A stretch of DNA of 64,000 nt from Xanthomonas sp. SI. Its GTDB lineage: Bacteria; Pseudomonadota; Gammaproteobacteria; Xanthomonadales; Xanthomonadaceae. The notes beneath the pieces are model-generated. The model was given only the letters and a program-made list of their open reading frames with translations, was not told where the DNA came from and did no database searches. This document shows, one piece after another, positions 10,427 to 24,622 of this stretch. Position 1 is the first letter of the stretch. Each line of letters starts with the position of its first letter. The stretch covers positions 4,402,001 to 4,466,000 of the forward strand of contig NZ_CP051261.1 in the NCBI RefSeq assembly GCF_014236855.1, written 5' to 3'. The position numbers and the translations under genes are program-made.

Positions 10427-11791
10427 CTATTTCTTCTTCGGCCGCTTCCAGTCTTCGTGCGTGGCCTGCCGCGCCCGCGCCACGGTGAGCTGGCCGGCCG
10501 GCGCATCGCGCGTAATCACCGACCCGGCGCCGATGGTGGCGCCCGCACCGATCGTCAGCGGCGCCACCAGCGCGCTGTTGGAGCCGACGAAGACGTCGTC
10601 GCCGATCGTGGTCTGCGACTTGTTCACGCCGTCGTAGTTGCAGGTGATGGTGCCGGCGCCGATGTTGACCCCGCTGCCGATCGTCGCATCGCCCAGATAG
10701 CTCAGATGATTGGCCTTGCTGCCGACGCCGAGCACCACCTTCTTGGTCTCGACGAAATTGCCGATGTGCACGCCGTCGGCCAGCACCGTGCCCGGCCGCA
10801 GCCGCGCGAACGGACCGATTATCACCGCGCCTTCGGTGACCACGCCTTCCAGGTCGCAGTGCGCGCGCACTTCGGTGCCCGGCCCCAGCACCACGTCCTT
10901 CAGCCGCACGAACGGACCGATGCTGACCCCGTCGCCCAGTTCCACCTCGCCTTCCAGCACCACGTTCACGTCGATGCACACGTCGCGGCCCACGCGCACG
11001 CGGCCGCGCTGGTCCAGCCGGTTCGGATCGAGCAGGTGCGCGCCCTGCTCGCACAGCGCGCGCGCCGCGCGCAGCTGCCAGGCGCGCTCCAGCTGCGCCA
11101 GCTGCCATGGGTCGTTGGCACCCTCGGCCTCGATCGGATCGGCCACCAGCACCATCTCCGCCGGGGTGAATTCGGCAGCGGCGGCGGCGAACACATCGGT
11201 CAGGTAGTACTCGCCCTGCGCGTTGTCGCTGCGCAATTGCGCCAGCCAGCGCTTGAGCGCGGTGGATTCGGCGGTGACGATGCCGGTGTTGATGGCGCGG
11301 ATGCGGCGCTGCTCGTCGTCGGCATCCTTGTGCTCCACGATCGCCGCGACCTTGCCCGCCGCGTCGCGCACGATGCGGCCATAGCCGCTGGGGTCGTCGG
11401 GTTCGGCCACCAGCACCGCCAGCCGCCCCGGCGAGTGCAGCAGGCGCAACAGGGTATCGGCACGGATCAGCGGCACGTCGCCGTACAGCACCAGCACCGT
11501 GGCCGCGTCCGGCACCGCGGCCATCGCCTGCTGCACCGCATGCCCGGTGCCCAATTGCCGCGCCTGCTCGGCCCATAGCAGATCCGGCTGGTCGCCGAAG
11601 GCCGCGCGCACCGCATCGCCGCCATGGCCGTAGACCACATGGATCGCCGCCGGCTGCAGCTGGCGCGCGGTTGCGATCACGTGGGCCAGCATCGGCCGGC
11701 CGGCGATGGGCTGCAGCACCTTGGGCTTGGCGGACTTCATCCGCTTGCCCGCACCGGCGGCAAGGATCACGACGTGCAGGGGCAGGCTCAT
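10427..11791 (-). CDS. glmU: Bifunctional N-acetylglucosamine-1-phosphate uridyltransferase / glucosamine-1-phosphate acetyltransferase
   Basis: A 454-residue cytoplasmic enzyme that makes UDP-GlcNAc for peptidoglycan and LPS in two steps, acetylation of glucosamine-1-phosphate and then uridylylation. The N-terminal pyrophosphorylase domain carries [17 protein letters not shown] and GTGHAVQQ, with GDVPL and NTGI further on. The C-terminal half is a left-handed beta-helix of hexapeptide repeats ([39 protein letters not shown]). Length matches the E. coli enzyme. The open frame extends upstream to 11986, but the ATG at 11791 gives the canonical [13 protein letters not shown] start. It is not next to glmS here. 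Confidence 0.97.
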   Translation of the reverse strand: MSLPLHVVILAAGAGKRMKSAKPKVLQPIAGRPMLAHVIATARQLQPAAIHVVYGHGGDAVRAAFGDQPDLLWAEQARQLGTGHAVQQAMAAVPDAATVLVLYGDVPLIRADTLLRLLHSPGRLAVLVAEPDDPSGYGRIVRDAAGKVAAIVEHKDADDEQRRIRAINTGIVTAESTALKRWLAQLRSDNAQGEYYLTDVFAAAAAEFTPAEMVLVADPIEAEGANDPWQLAQLERAWQLRAARALCEQGAHLLDPNRLDQRGRVRVGRDVCIDVNVVLEGEVELGDGVSIGPFVRLKDVVLGPGTEVRAHCDLEGVVTEGAVIIGPFARLRPGTVLADGVHIGNFVETKKVVLGVGSKANHLSYLGDATIGSGVNIGAGTITCNYDGVNKSQTTIGDDVFVGSNSALVAPLTIGAGATIGAGSVITRDAPAGQLTVARARQATHEDWKRPKKK

Positions 11792-11935
11792 GGGGAAGTT
11801 CCATTCCGGGTCAGACGGGGATTTTAGAGGCAGCCGTGTCTGCGTGCCGCAACGCCCGCAGCCTCGCGATGCCGCGGCATTTACATCTGCGTGGCAGACG
11901 CTAGCATGCGCGCTTGATCCCAACCCAGGGCTTCC

Positions 11936-12319
11936 ATGAGTCTGCTGCGCCAGGGCGGTCAATTCGTGCTGATCGGATTGCTGCAACTGCTGATCGACTG
12001 GAGCGTGTTCGTCGCGGCCACCGCCGCCGGCATGCCGCCGATCCCGGCCAACGTGCTCGGCCGCGTGTGCGGCGCCCTGCTCGGCTTCTGGCTAAACGGC
12101 CGCATCACCTTCGCCAGCGACGACGGCGCGCGCCTGGGCTGGCAGCGCTTCGGCCGCTTCATGGCGATGTGGATCCTGATGACCCTGCTCAGCACCTGGC
12201 TGGTGTCGCTGTGCGTGGACGCGCTGGGCCTGCGCCTGGCCAGGCTGGCCAAGCCGGTGGTCGAGGGCGTGCTGGCGGTGCTGTCGTTCTTCGTCGGGCG
12301 GCACCTGGTGTACCGCTAG
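11936..12319 (+). CDS. GtrA-like family membrane protein
   Basis: A 127-residue protein with four predicted membrane segments (about 6-26, 38-58, 77-97, 105-122). It matches the GtrA/DPMS pattern: an N-terminal [21 protein letters not shown], an FWLNGRITF motif after the second segment, and a C-terminal [10 protein letters not shown]. Family members are thought to move lipid-linked sugars or assist glycosyltransferases in the membrane. It is divergent from glmU (145 bp apart) and convergent with the chorismate mutase gene. No glycosyltransferase gene is adjacent, so its pathway is unknown. Confidence 0.82.
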   Translation: MSLLRQGGQFVLIGLLQLLIDWSVFVAATAAGMPPIPANVLGRVCGALLGFWLNGRITFASDDGARLGWQRFGRFMAMWILMTLLSTWLVSLCVDALGLRLARLAKPVVEGVLAVLSFFVGRHLVYR

Positions 12320-12355
12320 GCGCGCTAGGCGCTGGCTTCAACATGCACAGATCCC

Positions 12356-12423
12356 TGTAGGAGCGGCTTCAGCCGCGACAGGCCCTATCGGGAAAGCCCG
12401 TCGCGGCTGAAGCCGCTCCTACA
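12356..12423. repeat. REP palindrome pair (GTAG/SMAG-like)
   Basis: Inverted pair of the same GTAGGAGCGGCTTCAGCCGC unit as at 9268, with a spacer containing CCCTATCGGG. It lies between the convergent GtrA-like and chorismate mutase genes. Confidence 0.85.
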
Positions 12424-12479
12424 GAATTGACCGAATTGCGACCGCATCTGCGCGCAATCGGACTACGCCGCGCACCCAC

Positions 12480-13052
12480 TCAGTGGCAGAAATCGCCCAG
12501 GCTGCGCACCAGCGCGGTGCGATGGACCTGGTCCAGCTGCCAGCGCAGCGCATAGGCCTCGGCCGCGCGCGCGGTCGCCGCCGGGCAGTCCGGCGCCTGC
12601 CGGGTCGCGGCATTGGCCTGCAGGGCGTCCAGCATCTCGCCCTGCAACTGGTCCAGGCGCGCGCGCAGCGCGGTCAGGTCGGGGCGCGGCTGATCCGGCG
12701 CGCGGCCGCGCAGCCGCCAGCGCTCCAGCAACTGGTATTGCACCAGCTTGTTGGACTCGATCTGCATGCCGAAGAAGCGCGCCGCGTCGTCCGCATCCAC
12801 GCCGTGCGCCGGCGCCTGTTCGCGCACGCTGGCCAGCACCGCGGCCTCGCGGGTGGCGTCCAGTACCGGCTTGCCGCTGTCCCACTTGCTCAGCGCGACC
12901 TGGTCGCCGATCGCGTTGCGTTCGACGATGCGATCGAGCAGCGGCTCCAGCGGCGTGGCGCTGCGCGCGGGCATCGCGCAGCCCAGCATGGCGGTACCTG
13001 CCAGCAGTGCGCTCAGCACGCGCGGAAGTGTGGCAGCAGCGGAAGCGGTCAT
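12480..13052 (-). CDS. Secreted chorismate mutase, AroQ-gamma class
   Basis: A 190-residue exported enzyme converting chorismate to prephenate. A signal peptide covers about the first 31 residues (cleavage near ARSA). The mature helical protein shows the AroQ-gamma signatures: LLDRIVERNAIGDQVALSKW, DATREAAVL, and FFGMQIESNKLVQYQLLERW, which carries the conserved Glu99. The start is fixed by AGGAGA upstream of the ATG at 13052. Secreted AroQ-gamma enzymes are known from Xanthomonas, Pseudomonas, Salmonella and Mycobacterium tuberculosis; their role outside the cytoplasm is debated, with effects on host aromatic metabolism proposed. It lies downstream of the atp operon terminator as a separate unit. 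Confidence 0.9.
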   Translation of the reverse strand: MTASAAATLPRVLSALLAGTAMLGCAMPARSATPLEPLLDRIVERNAIGDQVALSKWDSGKPVLDATREAAVLASVREQAPAHGVDADDAARFFGMQIESNKLVQYQLLERWRLRGRAPDQPRPDLTALRARLDQLQGEMLDALQANAATRQAPDCPAATARAAEAYALRWQLDQVHRTALVRSLGDFCH

Positions 13053-13313
13053 CGGGTCTCTCCTGAAAAACCGTCTGCGTGGGGGAAGGAGTCCGCAGAT
13101 CGGGCCGCCATCTTGCACAAGCCGTTGGACGATTTCGTTGCAGCACGCCGCGGTTGCGACGCGCGCGCGCAATCGAGTCAGCGGCGATAAAGCCAGCGCC
13201 GTGCGCCATGTCACTGTTGCGCGGCGATGCCGGCATACGCACGCTACGCCAGCTACTCTCTTCGCCGCTGCATAACGGCGCCGCGCGGCAAGCGGCCAAC
13301 CGCACCGCACAAA

Positions 13314-13340
13314 CGAAAAACGCCGGCAGTTGCCGGCGTC
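13314..13340 (-). terminator. Intrinsic terminator of the atp operon
   Basis: Read on the minus strand, a perfect ACGCCGGC-AACT-GCCGGCGT stem is followed by a T run. It lies about 40 bp after the atpC stop. The 328-bp gap from here to the chorismate mutase start holds no other gene I can support. Confidence 0.85.
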
Positions 13341-13380
13341 TTCGTCGCATGCCTGCGCCAGGCGGCGCGTGCAGCGAGGC

Positions 13381-13803
13381 TCAGTGCTTGAGGTTCTTGC
13401 GCAGGCGTTCCAGCGCCTGCAGCTGCGCGGTGACTTCCGCCAGCTTGGCCTGCGCCTCGGCCACGTCGATGCCGTCGCCGCGGTTGGCGAGCATGCGCTC
13501 GGCTTCTTCCTTGGCCTTGCGCACCGACGCCTCGTCGATGTCCTGCGCGCGGATCGCGGTGTCGGCCAGGATGGTCACCACCTGCGGCTGCACCTCGAGG
13601 ATGCCGCCGGAAATGGCGAAATCCAGCTGCTCGCCGCTGGCGGTGGTGACCACCACCTTGCCGGGCTTGAGCCGGGTGATCAGCGGCGCGTGCTTGGGCG
13701 CGATGCCCAGCTCGCCCAGCTCGCCGGTAGCGACCACCAGGGTCGCTTCACCGTGGTAGATCTCGTGCTCGGCGCTGACGATGTCGCAACGGATGGTGCT
13801 CAT
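13381..13803 (-). CDS. atpC: ATP synthase F1 subunit epsilon
   Basis: A 140-residue central-stalk subunit. The N-terminal beta-sandwich (about 1-85) has the family pattern around [18 protein letters not shown] and [19 protein letters not shown]. The C-terminal helical hairpin (about 90-138) includes [20 protein letters not shown]. Epsilon couples gamma rotation to catalysis and restrains ATP hydrolysis. It is the last gene of the operon, separated from atpD by a 144-bp gap filled with a heptad inverted repeat, and is followed by a strong terminator. Confidence 0.97.
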   Translation of the reverse strand: MSTIRCDIVSAEHEIYHGEATLVVATGELGELGIAPKHAPLITRLKPGKVVVTTASGEQLDFAISGGILEVQPQVVTILADTAIRAQDIDEASVRKAKEEAERMLANRGDGIDVAEAQAKLAEVTAQLQALERLRKNLKH

Positions 13804-13825
13804 GGTTACCTCGCTGGCGCGAGGC

Positions 13826-13944
13826 GGGATTGGGGATTGGGGATTCGGGATTGGCCAAAGCGGTCACGCCGCCTTGCCTTCACTCCGAATCCCTCGCCCT
13901 CGATGCCGCCTTGCGTATCCCTAATCCCGAATGCCGAATCCCGG
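13826..13944. repeat. GGGATT(C/G) heptad inverted repeat between atpC and atpD
   Basis: Four tandem heptads of the type GGGATTG/GGGATTC on one side are matched about 80 bp later by inverted heptads of the type AATCCCGAATGCCGAATCCC. The arms can pair to form a long imperfect stem. The element fills most of the atpD-atpC gap. Confidence 0.8.
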
Positions 13945-13947
13945 CTG

Positions 13948-16364
<2,417 letters not shown>

Positions 16365-16384
16365 TACTCGCTCGCTCCGCTCGT

Positions 16385-16548
16385 GGGATTCGGGATTGGG
16401 GATTGGGGATTAGCTAAAGCTCCCAAACCCACCTCACCTACAAATCCAAATATCTGAATCTGAAGATTCGCAACGATGATCGGGGATCGACCAGCCCCCT
16501 GAACCACCGCTCTTACGAATCCCGAATGCCCAATCCCAAATCCCGGCT
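16385..16548. repeat. GGGATT(C/G) heptad inverted repeat between atpG and atpA
   Basis: An arm of GGGATTCGGGATTGGGGATT type at the atpG side is matched by inverted heptads (GAATCCCGAATGCCCAATCCC) next to the atpA stop. The loop of about 100 bp is AT-richer than the surroundings and contains no gene. Confidence 0.78.
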
Positions 16549-16550
16549 CT

Positions 16551-18098
16551 TTACCAGCTGCCCGTGGTCTTGAACTCGCCGATGCCCTTCTTGAACGCCG
16601 CTTCGATCTCGCCGTTCCAGTCGCCGCTGTCGTTGACCTTGGCGATCAGCTCGCCGGCGGTGTTGGCGAAGTGCGCGTGCAGGCCTTCTTCGAACGCGCC
16701 GATCTTGTTGACCGGCACGTCGTCCAGGAAGCCTTCGTTGACCGCGTAGATCGACAGCGCCTGGTTGGCGATCGACATCGGCAGGTACTGCTTCTGCTTC
16801 ATCAGTTCGGTGACGCGCTGGCCGCGCTCGAGCTGCTTGCGGGTGGCTTCGTCCAGGTCCGAGGCGAACTGCGCGAACGCCGCCAGCTCGCGGTACTGCG
16901 CCAGCGAGATGCGGATGCCGCCGGACAGCTTCTTGATGATCTTGGTCTGCGCGGCGCCGCCGACGCGCGACACCGAGATGCCGGCGTTCACTGCCGGACG
17001 GATGCCGGCGTTGAACAGGTCGGTTTCCAGGAAGATCTGGCCGTCGGTGATCGAGATCACGTTGGTCGGCACGAACGCGGACACGTCGCCGGCCTGGGTT
17101 TCGATGATCGGCAGCGCGGTCAGCGAACCGGTCTTGCCCTTCACTTCGCCGTTGGTGAACTTCTCCACGTAGTCCTCGGACACGCGCGCGGCGCGCTCCA
17201 GCAGGCGGCTGTGCAGGTAGAACACGTCGCCCGGATACGCTTCGCGGCCCGGCGGGCGCTTCAGCAGCAGCGAGATCTGGCGGTAGGCCACGGCCTGCTT
17301 GGACAGATCGTCGTACACGATCAGCGCGTCTTCGCCGCGGTCCATGAAGTACTCGCCCATGGTGCAGCCGGCGTAGGCGCTGATGTACTGCATCGCGGCC
17401 GATTCGGAGGCGGTCGCGGCGACCACGATGGTGTGCGCCAGCGCGCCGTTCTCTTCCAGCTTGCGCACGATGTTGGCGACGGTCGAGGCCTTCTGCCCGA
17501 TCGCCACGTACACGCACTTGATGCCGGTGGTCTTCTGGTTGATCACCGCATCGATCGCCAGGGCGGTCTTGCCGGTCTGGCGGTCGCCGATGACCAGTTC
17601 GCGCTGGCCGCGGCCGATCGGGATCATCGCGTCGACCGACTTGTAGCCGGTCTGCACCGGCTGGTCGACCGACTTGCGCCAGATCACGCCCGGCGCCACG
17701 CGCTCCACCGGCGCGGTCGCGCTGGTGCCCAGCGGGCCCTTGCCGTCGATCGGCTCGCCCAGCGCGTTGACCACGCGGCCGAGCAGTTCCTTGCCCACCG
17801 GCACTTCCAGGATGCGGCCGGTGGTCTTGGCCACGTCGCCTTCGCGCAGGTTCTCGTAGTCGCCGAGCACCACGGCGCCGACCGAGTCGCGCTCCAGGTT
17901 CAGCGCCAGGGCGTAGGTCTCGTTCGGCAGTTCGATCATTTCGCCCTGCATCACGTCGGCCAGGCCGAAGATGCGCACGATGCCGTCGGACACGCTGGTG
18001 ACCGTGCCTTCGTTGCGCGACTCCGCAGTCAGCTTGACCTGCTCGATGCGGTTCTTGATCAGTTCGCTGATTTCGGAGGGGTTGAGCGTGGTTGCCAT
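16551..18098 (-). CDS. atpA: ATP synthase F1 subunit alpha
   Basis: The 515-residue non-catalytic nucleotide-binding subunit of the F1 head. It shows the P-loop [11 protein letters not shown], the segment [20 protein letters not shown], and the alpha-specific arginine-finger region near [20 protein letters not shown]. The N-terminus [19 protein letters not shown] is the usual delta-binding helix. The frame continues eight codons upstream, but the ATG at 18098 has a good Shine-Dalgarno (AAGGAAACC) and matches homologues. Confidence 0.98.
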   Translation of the reverse strand: MATTLNPSEISELIKNRIEQVKLTAESRNEGTVTSVSDGIVRIFGLADVMQGEMIELPNETYALALNLERDSVGAVVLGDYENLREGDVAKTTGRILEVPVGKELLGRVVNALGEPIDGKGPLGTSATAPVERVAPGVIWRKSVDQPVQTGYKSVDAMIPIGRGQRELVIGDRQTGKTALAIDAVINQKTTGIKCVYVAIGQKASTVANIVRKLEENGALAHTIVVAATASESAAMQYISAYAGCTMGEYFMDRGEDALIVYDDLSKQAVAYRQISLLLKRPPGREAYPGDVFYLHSRLLERAARVSEDYVEKFTNGEVKGKTGSLTALPIIETQAGDVSAFVPTNVISITDGQIFLETDLFNAGIRPAVNAGISVSRVGGAAQTKIIKKLSGGIRISLAQYRELAAFAQFASDLDEATRKQLERGQRVTELMKQKQYLPMSIANQALSIYAVNEGFLDDVPVNKIGAFEEGLHAHFANTAGELIAKVNDSGDWNGEIEAAFKKGIGEFKTTGSW

Positions 18099-18160
18099 CT
18101 TGGTTTCCTTCGGATCGTCCACCGCGCGAAGGCGGATGGCGACTTTTGGTTAGCTTCTTT

Positions 18161-18245
18161 GAGAATCGGGAATGGGGAATCGGGAATCGCTGGTGGCGTC
18201 GCCGCCGGGCCGGGTTCTCTTTTCTCTATTCGCCATTCCCGCTTC
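18161..18245. repeat. GGGAATC-type heptad inverted repeat between atpA and atpH
   Basis: GAATCGGGAATGGGGAATCGGG heptads near atpA pair imperfectly with CGCCATTCCCGC near the atpH stop. This copy has GGGAATC/GGGAATG heptads and a shorter second arm. It is the fourth such element in four consecutive junctions. Confidence 0.7.
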
Positions 18246-18773
18246 TTAGTGGGCCAGTGCGGATTGCAGGCGCGACAGCTTGCCTTTCAGCGAACCGTCG
18301 ATGACCACGTCGCCGGCGTCGATCACCGCGCCGCCGATCAGCGAAGCGTCCACCGCCGTGGTGATCTCGACCTCGCGGCCGAAGCGCTGCTTCAGCGCCA
18401 CCTTCAACGAGGCCACCTCCGCGTCGCTCAGCTGGGTGGCCGAGGTCACGTTGGCCTTGACCACGCATTCGGCCTCGGCACGCAGCTGATCGTACAGCCC
18501 GGCGATCTCGGGCAGCAGCGGCAGCCGCTGCCCTTCGGCCAGCAGGCTCAGGAAGCGCGCGTACTGCTCGTCGGCCACCTGCGGCGCCAGCAGCGCCACC
18601 GCCTGCTCGCGCTGCAGCTGCGGGTTGTGCAGCAACGCCGCCACGCGCGGATCGGCGGCGACCTGGGCGGAGAACGCCAAGGCCTGCGACCAGGGCGCGA
18701 GCTTGCCGGCATCGCTGGCCGCGGCGAACGCGGCGCGGGCATACGGACGCGCCAGTGTGAGGGCCTGGCTCAT
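18246..18773 (-). CDS. atpH: ATP synthase F1 subunit delta
   Basis: A 175-residue peripheral-stalk subunit that joins the b dimer to the top of F1. The N-terminal helical bundle begins [20 protein letters not shown], and the C-terminal part has the family motif [20 protein letters not shown]. The ATG at 18773 lies one base from the atpF stop, so the two are translationally coupled; the longer open frame upstream reads through atpF and is not used. Confidence 0.97.
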   Translation of the reverse strand: MSQALTLARPYARAAFAAASDAGKLAPWSQALAFSAQVAADPRVAALLHNPQLQREQAVALLAPQVADEQYARFLSLLAEGQRLPLLPEIAGLYDQLRAEAECVVKANVTSATQLSDAEVASLKVALKQRFGREVEITTAVDASLIGGAVIDAGDVVIDGSLKGKLSRLQSALAH

Positions 18774-18774
18774 C

Positions 18775-19245
18775 TCAGATCTCCGCCGCCAGCTCGTCGA
18801 GCAGCGCCTTGTGGGCGTTGGCGTCGATTTCGCGCTTGAGCAGCCTTTCCGCACCGCTCACTGCCAGCAGCGACACCTGGCGACGCAGTTCTTCGCGCGC
18901 ACGGTTGGCCGCGGCATCGATCTCGGCCTGGGCCAGATCCTTCTGCCGGTTGGCCTCGGCGATCGCCTCGTTCTTGGCCGCTTCGACGATCTGGTTGGCG
19001 CGCGCGTGGGCCTGGTCGATGATTTCGTTGGCCTTGACGCGTGCGTCCTTCAGCGCTTCGTTGACCTTTTCCTGCGCCTGCGCCAGATCCTTCTGGCTGC
19101 GATCGGCGGCGGCGAGGCCTTCGGCGATCTTCTGTTGGCGCTCTTCGATGGCCTTCATCAGCGGCGGCCAGATCTTGGTCGCGACGATCCAGATCAGACC
19201 GGCAAACGCCAGCGCCTGGGCAAAGAGGGTGAGACCGATATTCAT
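18775..19245 (-). CDS. atpF: ATP synthase Fo subunit b
   Basis: A 156-residue peripheral-stalk subunit, the standard gammaproteobacterial length. A single N-terminal membrane helix (about 5-25, [19 protein letters not shown]) is followed by a long charged coiled coil rich in Ala, Glu, Lys and Gln that dimerises and reaches delta. It lies between atpE (117 bp upstream) and atpH (coupled). Confidence 0.97.
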   Translation of the reverse strand: MNIGLTLFAQALAFAGLIWIVATKIWPPLMKAIEERQQKIAEGLAAADRSQKDLAQAQEKVNEALKDARVKANEIIDQAHARANQIVEAAKNEAIAEANRQKDLAQAEIDAAANRAREELRRQVSLLAVSGAERLLKREIDANAHKALLDELAAEI

Positions 19246-19362
19246 TGGGTACGCTCAGCCAAAGTGACGGGGTGGACGCGCCGCCATCGCGGCGGGCGCG
19301 TCCGAACCTTCATCCGCAGCGGGGCGGCCGCATCGCTGCGGCCGTCCGCCGGTGCTACTGGA

Positions 19363-20547
<1,185 letters not shown>

Positions 20548-20561
20548 TTATCGTGATTCGA

Positions 20562-20927
20562 TCAACGTCTGGCCAGAGCCAGAACCTGGAACATCAGCCC
20601 GACGGCGATACCCGCCAACAGGGCCAGAGGAGGCAGCCGCCACCAGGCAAAGCCCAGCGCCAGTACCGCGAACACCAACACCCACTTCAGCACCATGGCC
20701 ACGATCAACCGCGCCATCGCCGCACCTGCCGCCTGCACGCCACCGCTCAACGCGGTGCGTGCCGCCAGCCATCCTCCCGCCACCGTCGCCAGCCCGGTTG
20801 CGGCAGCGCCCATGGCGTACTTCGGCCCCAGCAGCAGGAACGCCAGGGAAACCACGGCCACCGCCACCAGCGGGTAAATCGCTGCGCGCAGCATCAGCCG
20901 CCGACCCGCATCAACGGAGTTCAGCAC
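20562..20927 (-). CDS. atpI: ATP synthase assembly protein I
   Basis: A 121-residue membrane protein with four hydrophobic segments (about 15-33, 37-55, 73-91, 95-113). AtpI proteins at the head of atp operons help c-ring assembly. I chose GTG at 20927 because AGGA lies six bases upstream; an internal ATG at 20894 is possible but lacks such a site. The frame is open much further upstream, through promoter DNA, and those codons are not used. Sequence similarity within this family is low, so the call rests mainly on topology and position. Confidence 0.85.
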   Translation of the reverse strand: MLNSVDAGRRLMLRAAIYPLVAVAVVSLAFLLLGPKYAMGAAATGLATVAGGWLAARTALSGGVQAAGAAMARLIVAMVLKWVLVFAVLALGFAWWRLPPLALLAGIAVGLMFQVLALARR

Positions 20928-20985
20928 AGAAAATCCTGCAGTTGGTGGTGGGTTGAGGACGTCTTCGCGTCCGTCGAGCCGCGGA

Positions 20986-21015
20986 ATTATAGCAATGGGA
21001 CAATTTGCGAGACAA
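20986..21015 (-). promoter_or_regulatory. Sigma-70-type promoter of the atp operon
   Basis: On the minus strand, a perfect -10 box TATAAT (20986-20991) lies 18 bp downstream of TTGTCT (21010-21015). Transcription would start near 20979, giving an untranslated leader of about 50 nt before the atpI GTG. It is the only strong promoter-like pair I found in this gap. Confidence 0.6.
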
Positions 21016-21019
21016 CCGC

Positions 21020-21229
21020 CAAAGGTCGCGGCCGTCCCCCGATCGAGCCAAGCCGCCAACGATAGCACGTCGCGGACCCGCACCGCGGCCCGCATTGATG
21101 CATCGCAACAGGGATTTGCGTGGGAACTTTTCATCCCGTCCCCGGTCCGATCCTGCAGGGACTGCGCCCATCCTCGTCGATTTGCAGCGCGGACCCATGG
21201 AGCCCCGGGCGACCGGGGCTCTTCTTTTT
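21020..21229 (+). ncRNA. Candidate small RNA ending at an orphan terminator
   Basis: A strong plus-strand terminator (see 21201-21229) has no plus-strand gene ahead of it: everything to its left belongs to the minus-strand atp operon. The stretch before it contains possible hairpins (GTCCC...GGGAC around 21138-21162, GGGA...TCCC around 21123-21137) and C-rich single-stranded segments. This fits a small regulatory RNA of up to about 200 nt. I see no convincing plus-strand promoter, so the 5' end given is only a limit. Confidence 0.35.
21201..21229 (+). terminator. Strong intrinsic terminator without an upstream gene
   Basis: A perfect eight-bp stem AGCCCCGG-GCGA-CCGGGGCT is followed by CTTCTTTTT. 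The orientation is clearly plus-strand, as the other strand has no T run after the hairpin. Confidence 0.8.
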
Positions 21230-21359
21230 GCCTGCGATTCTGTGACCGATGCACCTCCATACCTTCACGGATGGTGGACATGGTTTTAAGGATAGTTGCG
21301 GCACGCGGTGGCGCTCGCCATCGGCGCATCCATCCCCAGATGACGGAGCTTCGCCCCCT

Positions 21360-22187
21360 ATGAAACATTTGCTCGCCCTTGCGTTGCCGTGCGCGCTCGC
21401 CGCCGCCTACGCCCTCCCCGCCCACGCCGAAGACACCGACGACCGCTTCACCATCCGTCTCGGCGCGATGAACGTGGACAACGACAACACCCTGCGCGGC
21501 AACACCACCATCGCCGGCAACGAGATCTCCGGCTCGCAGGACTTCGACTTCGGCGGCAAGGAATGGGAGCCGCGCGTGGACGGCATGTTCCGCATCAGCA
21601 CCCGCCAACGCCTGATCTTCGACTACTTCAAGTACGACAAGGACCGCCGCGAGGAACTGGGCGAGGACCTCAGCTACGACGGCGCCACCGTGCCGGCCGG
21701 CAGCTTCGTCAAGGGCGAGCTGAAGTACCAGGTCGCCAGCCTGGTGTACGACTACTCGGTCATCGACACCCCGCAGTTCAGCCTCGGCCTGCAGATCGGC
21801 GCCGAATGGGCCAAGGTGCAGGCCAATGCCTACGCCGACCTGGGCGACCTGTATTCGGGCACCTTCATCGACGAGAGCGAGGACGGCGCCGCGCCGGTGG
21901 TCGGCGTGCGCTTCACCGCCCAGCCGAACGAGCACTGGCTGTTCAGCGCGCAGGGCCAGTACGTCAACACCAAGTGGGGCGATTTCGGCAAGTACGACGG
22001 CGACCTGAGCCGCGCCAATGCGATCGTCGAGTACCGCTTCACCCGGAACTTCGGCATCTTCGCCGGCTACGACTGGTTCAAGCTGGACGTAGACCGCGAG
22101 ACCGACTCCAACTCCGCGTCGCTGACCAACGTCGGCCTGAAGCAGGAGTTCAAGGGCCCGGTGGCCGGCGTGACCTTCGCGTTCTGA
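21360..22187 (+). CDS. Outer-membrane beta-barrel protein
   Basis: A 275-residue exported protein. The signal peptide is MKHLLALALPCALAAAYALPAHA, cleaved before ED. The mature part is a series of amphipathic strands with aromatic ends (for example RQRLIFDYFKYDKD, YQVASLVYDYSV, FGIFAGYDWFKLDV) and ends in VAGVTFAF; the C-terminal Phe is typical for recognition by the barrel assembly machinery. I cannot assign a transported substrate. The longer open frame to 21249 is rejected because the signal peptide starts at 21360. A hairpin terminator follows the stop. Confidence 0.8.
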   Translation: MKHLLALALPCALAAAYALPAHAEDTDDRFTIRLGAMNVDNDNTLRGNTTIAGNEISGSQDFDFGGKEWEPRVDGMFRISTRQRLIFDYFKYDKDRREELGEDLSYDGATVPAGSFVKGELKYQVASLVYDYSVIDTPQFSLGLQIGAEWAKVQANAYADLGDLYSGTFIDESEDGAAPVVGVRFTAQPNEHWLFSAQGQYVNTKWGDFGKYDGDLSRANAIVEYRFTRNFGIFAGYDWFKLDVDRETDSNSASLTNVGLKQEFKGPVAGVTFAF

Positions 22188-22212
22188 TCGCGCGATCTCC
22201 GTTGCACCCAGA

Positions 22213-22238
22213 GAAGGCCCGCCATGCGCGGGCCTTCT
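22213..22238 (+). terminator. Hairpin terminator after the barrel gene
   Basis: A GAAGGCCCG/CGGGCCTTC stem lies 25 bp after the stop codon. The T run is short (CTTCTTG), so it may be weak or bidirectional. Confidence 0.55.
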
Positions 22239-22325
22239 TGCGTCCGCAGGGAGCGCGTCGCACTACGTGCCAGCGCAGGCGCGCCGCCCAGGCGGATCGA
22301 CCGGGTCGCCGCGCCGCAGCCCCCG

Positions 22326-22601
22326 TCACGGCAGCTTGGTGGCGCCCGCGACCAACAAGTGCTTGTGCAGTTCGCAATAGCACTCGTCGTGCCAGCCGTA
22401 GTGCGGATCGCGGCATATCGTGCGGCGCACCGCCGCGGGCAGATCGCCAATGGCGCTGCGCAGATCGTGCCGCAAGGCCACGAACACCGAGCCAGGCTCG
22501 GGCCAGTCGCTGCAGTGTGGCGGTTCCTGCATGCGGTTGCCCTGGCCAAGTTCGCGGTCCAGCAACGCCTGCAGTTCGGGGCACAGCGGCATTTCGCGCA
22601 T
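22326..22601 (-). CDS. Conserved hypothetical small protein
   Basis: A 91-residue soluble protein I do not recognise. It has an acidic N-terminal helix (PLCPELQALLDRELG) and a Cys/His-rich C-terminal part (RRTICRDPHYGWHDECYCEL, then HKHLL) that could bind a metal. The ATG at 22601 is chosen because GGAG lies six bases upstream; a GTG four codons earlier is possible. It is on the same strand as lpdA, 85 bp downstream, beyond a large hairpin. Confidence 0.55.
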   Translation of the reverse strand: MREMPLCPELQALLDRELGQGNRMQEPPHCSDWPEPGSVFVALRHDLRSAIGDLPAAVRRTICRDPHYGWHDECYCELHKHLLVAGATKLP

Positions 22602-22632
22602 CGGGCTCTCCACAATCGCCGCAGCGCAGACA

Positions 22633-22664
22633 CGACGACGCCCCGCAGCGGCGGGGCGTCGTCG
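22633..22664 (-). terminator. Large perfect hairpin after lpdA
   Basis: A 14-bp perfect stem CGACGACGCCCCGC/GCGGGGCGTCGTCG with a four-base loop lies 22 bp after the lpdA stop. It has no T run on either strand, so it may stabilise the mRNA 3' end or act as a pause site rather than a classical terminator. Confidence 0.55.
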
Positions 22665-22685
22665 GCATCGCAGGCGCGAGGCGGT

Positions 22686-24491
<1,806 letters not shown>

Positions 24492-24622
24492 GCAGCTTCT
24501 CCTGTGGCCCGGCCGGCGCGCCGGCGGGCGATTGCAGTTCTACGGCGGCGCCGCGATGGACGCGGCGCACGCAGGTGGGGGAAACACGGGCCGCGCCAGG
24601 CGCGGCGCCGTTGCGGCAGGAC

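Noticed and set aside
10391..11578. Plus-strand frame of 395 codons opposite glmU
   Set aside because: Shadow of glmU with His/Arg/Gln-rich composition and no domain.
13053..13310. N-terminal extension of the chorismate mutase frame
   Set aside because: It would destroy the signal peptide start and lacks a ribosome-binding site, whereas AGGAGA precedes the ATG at 13052.
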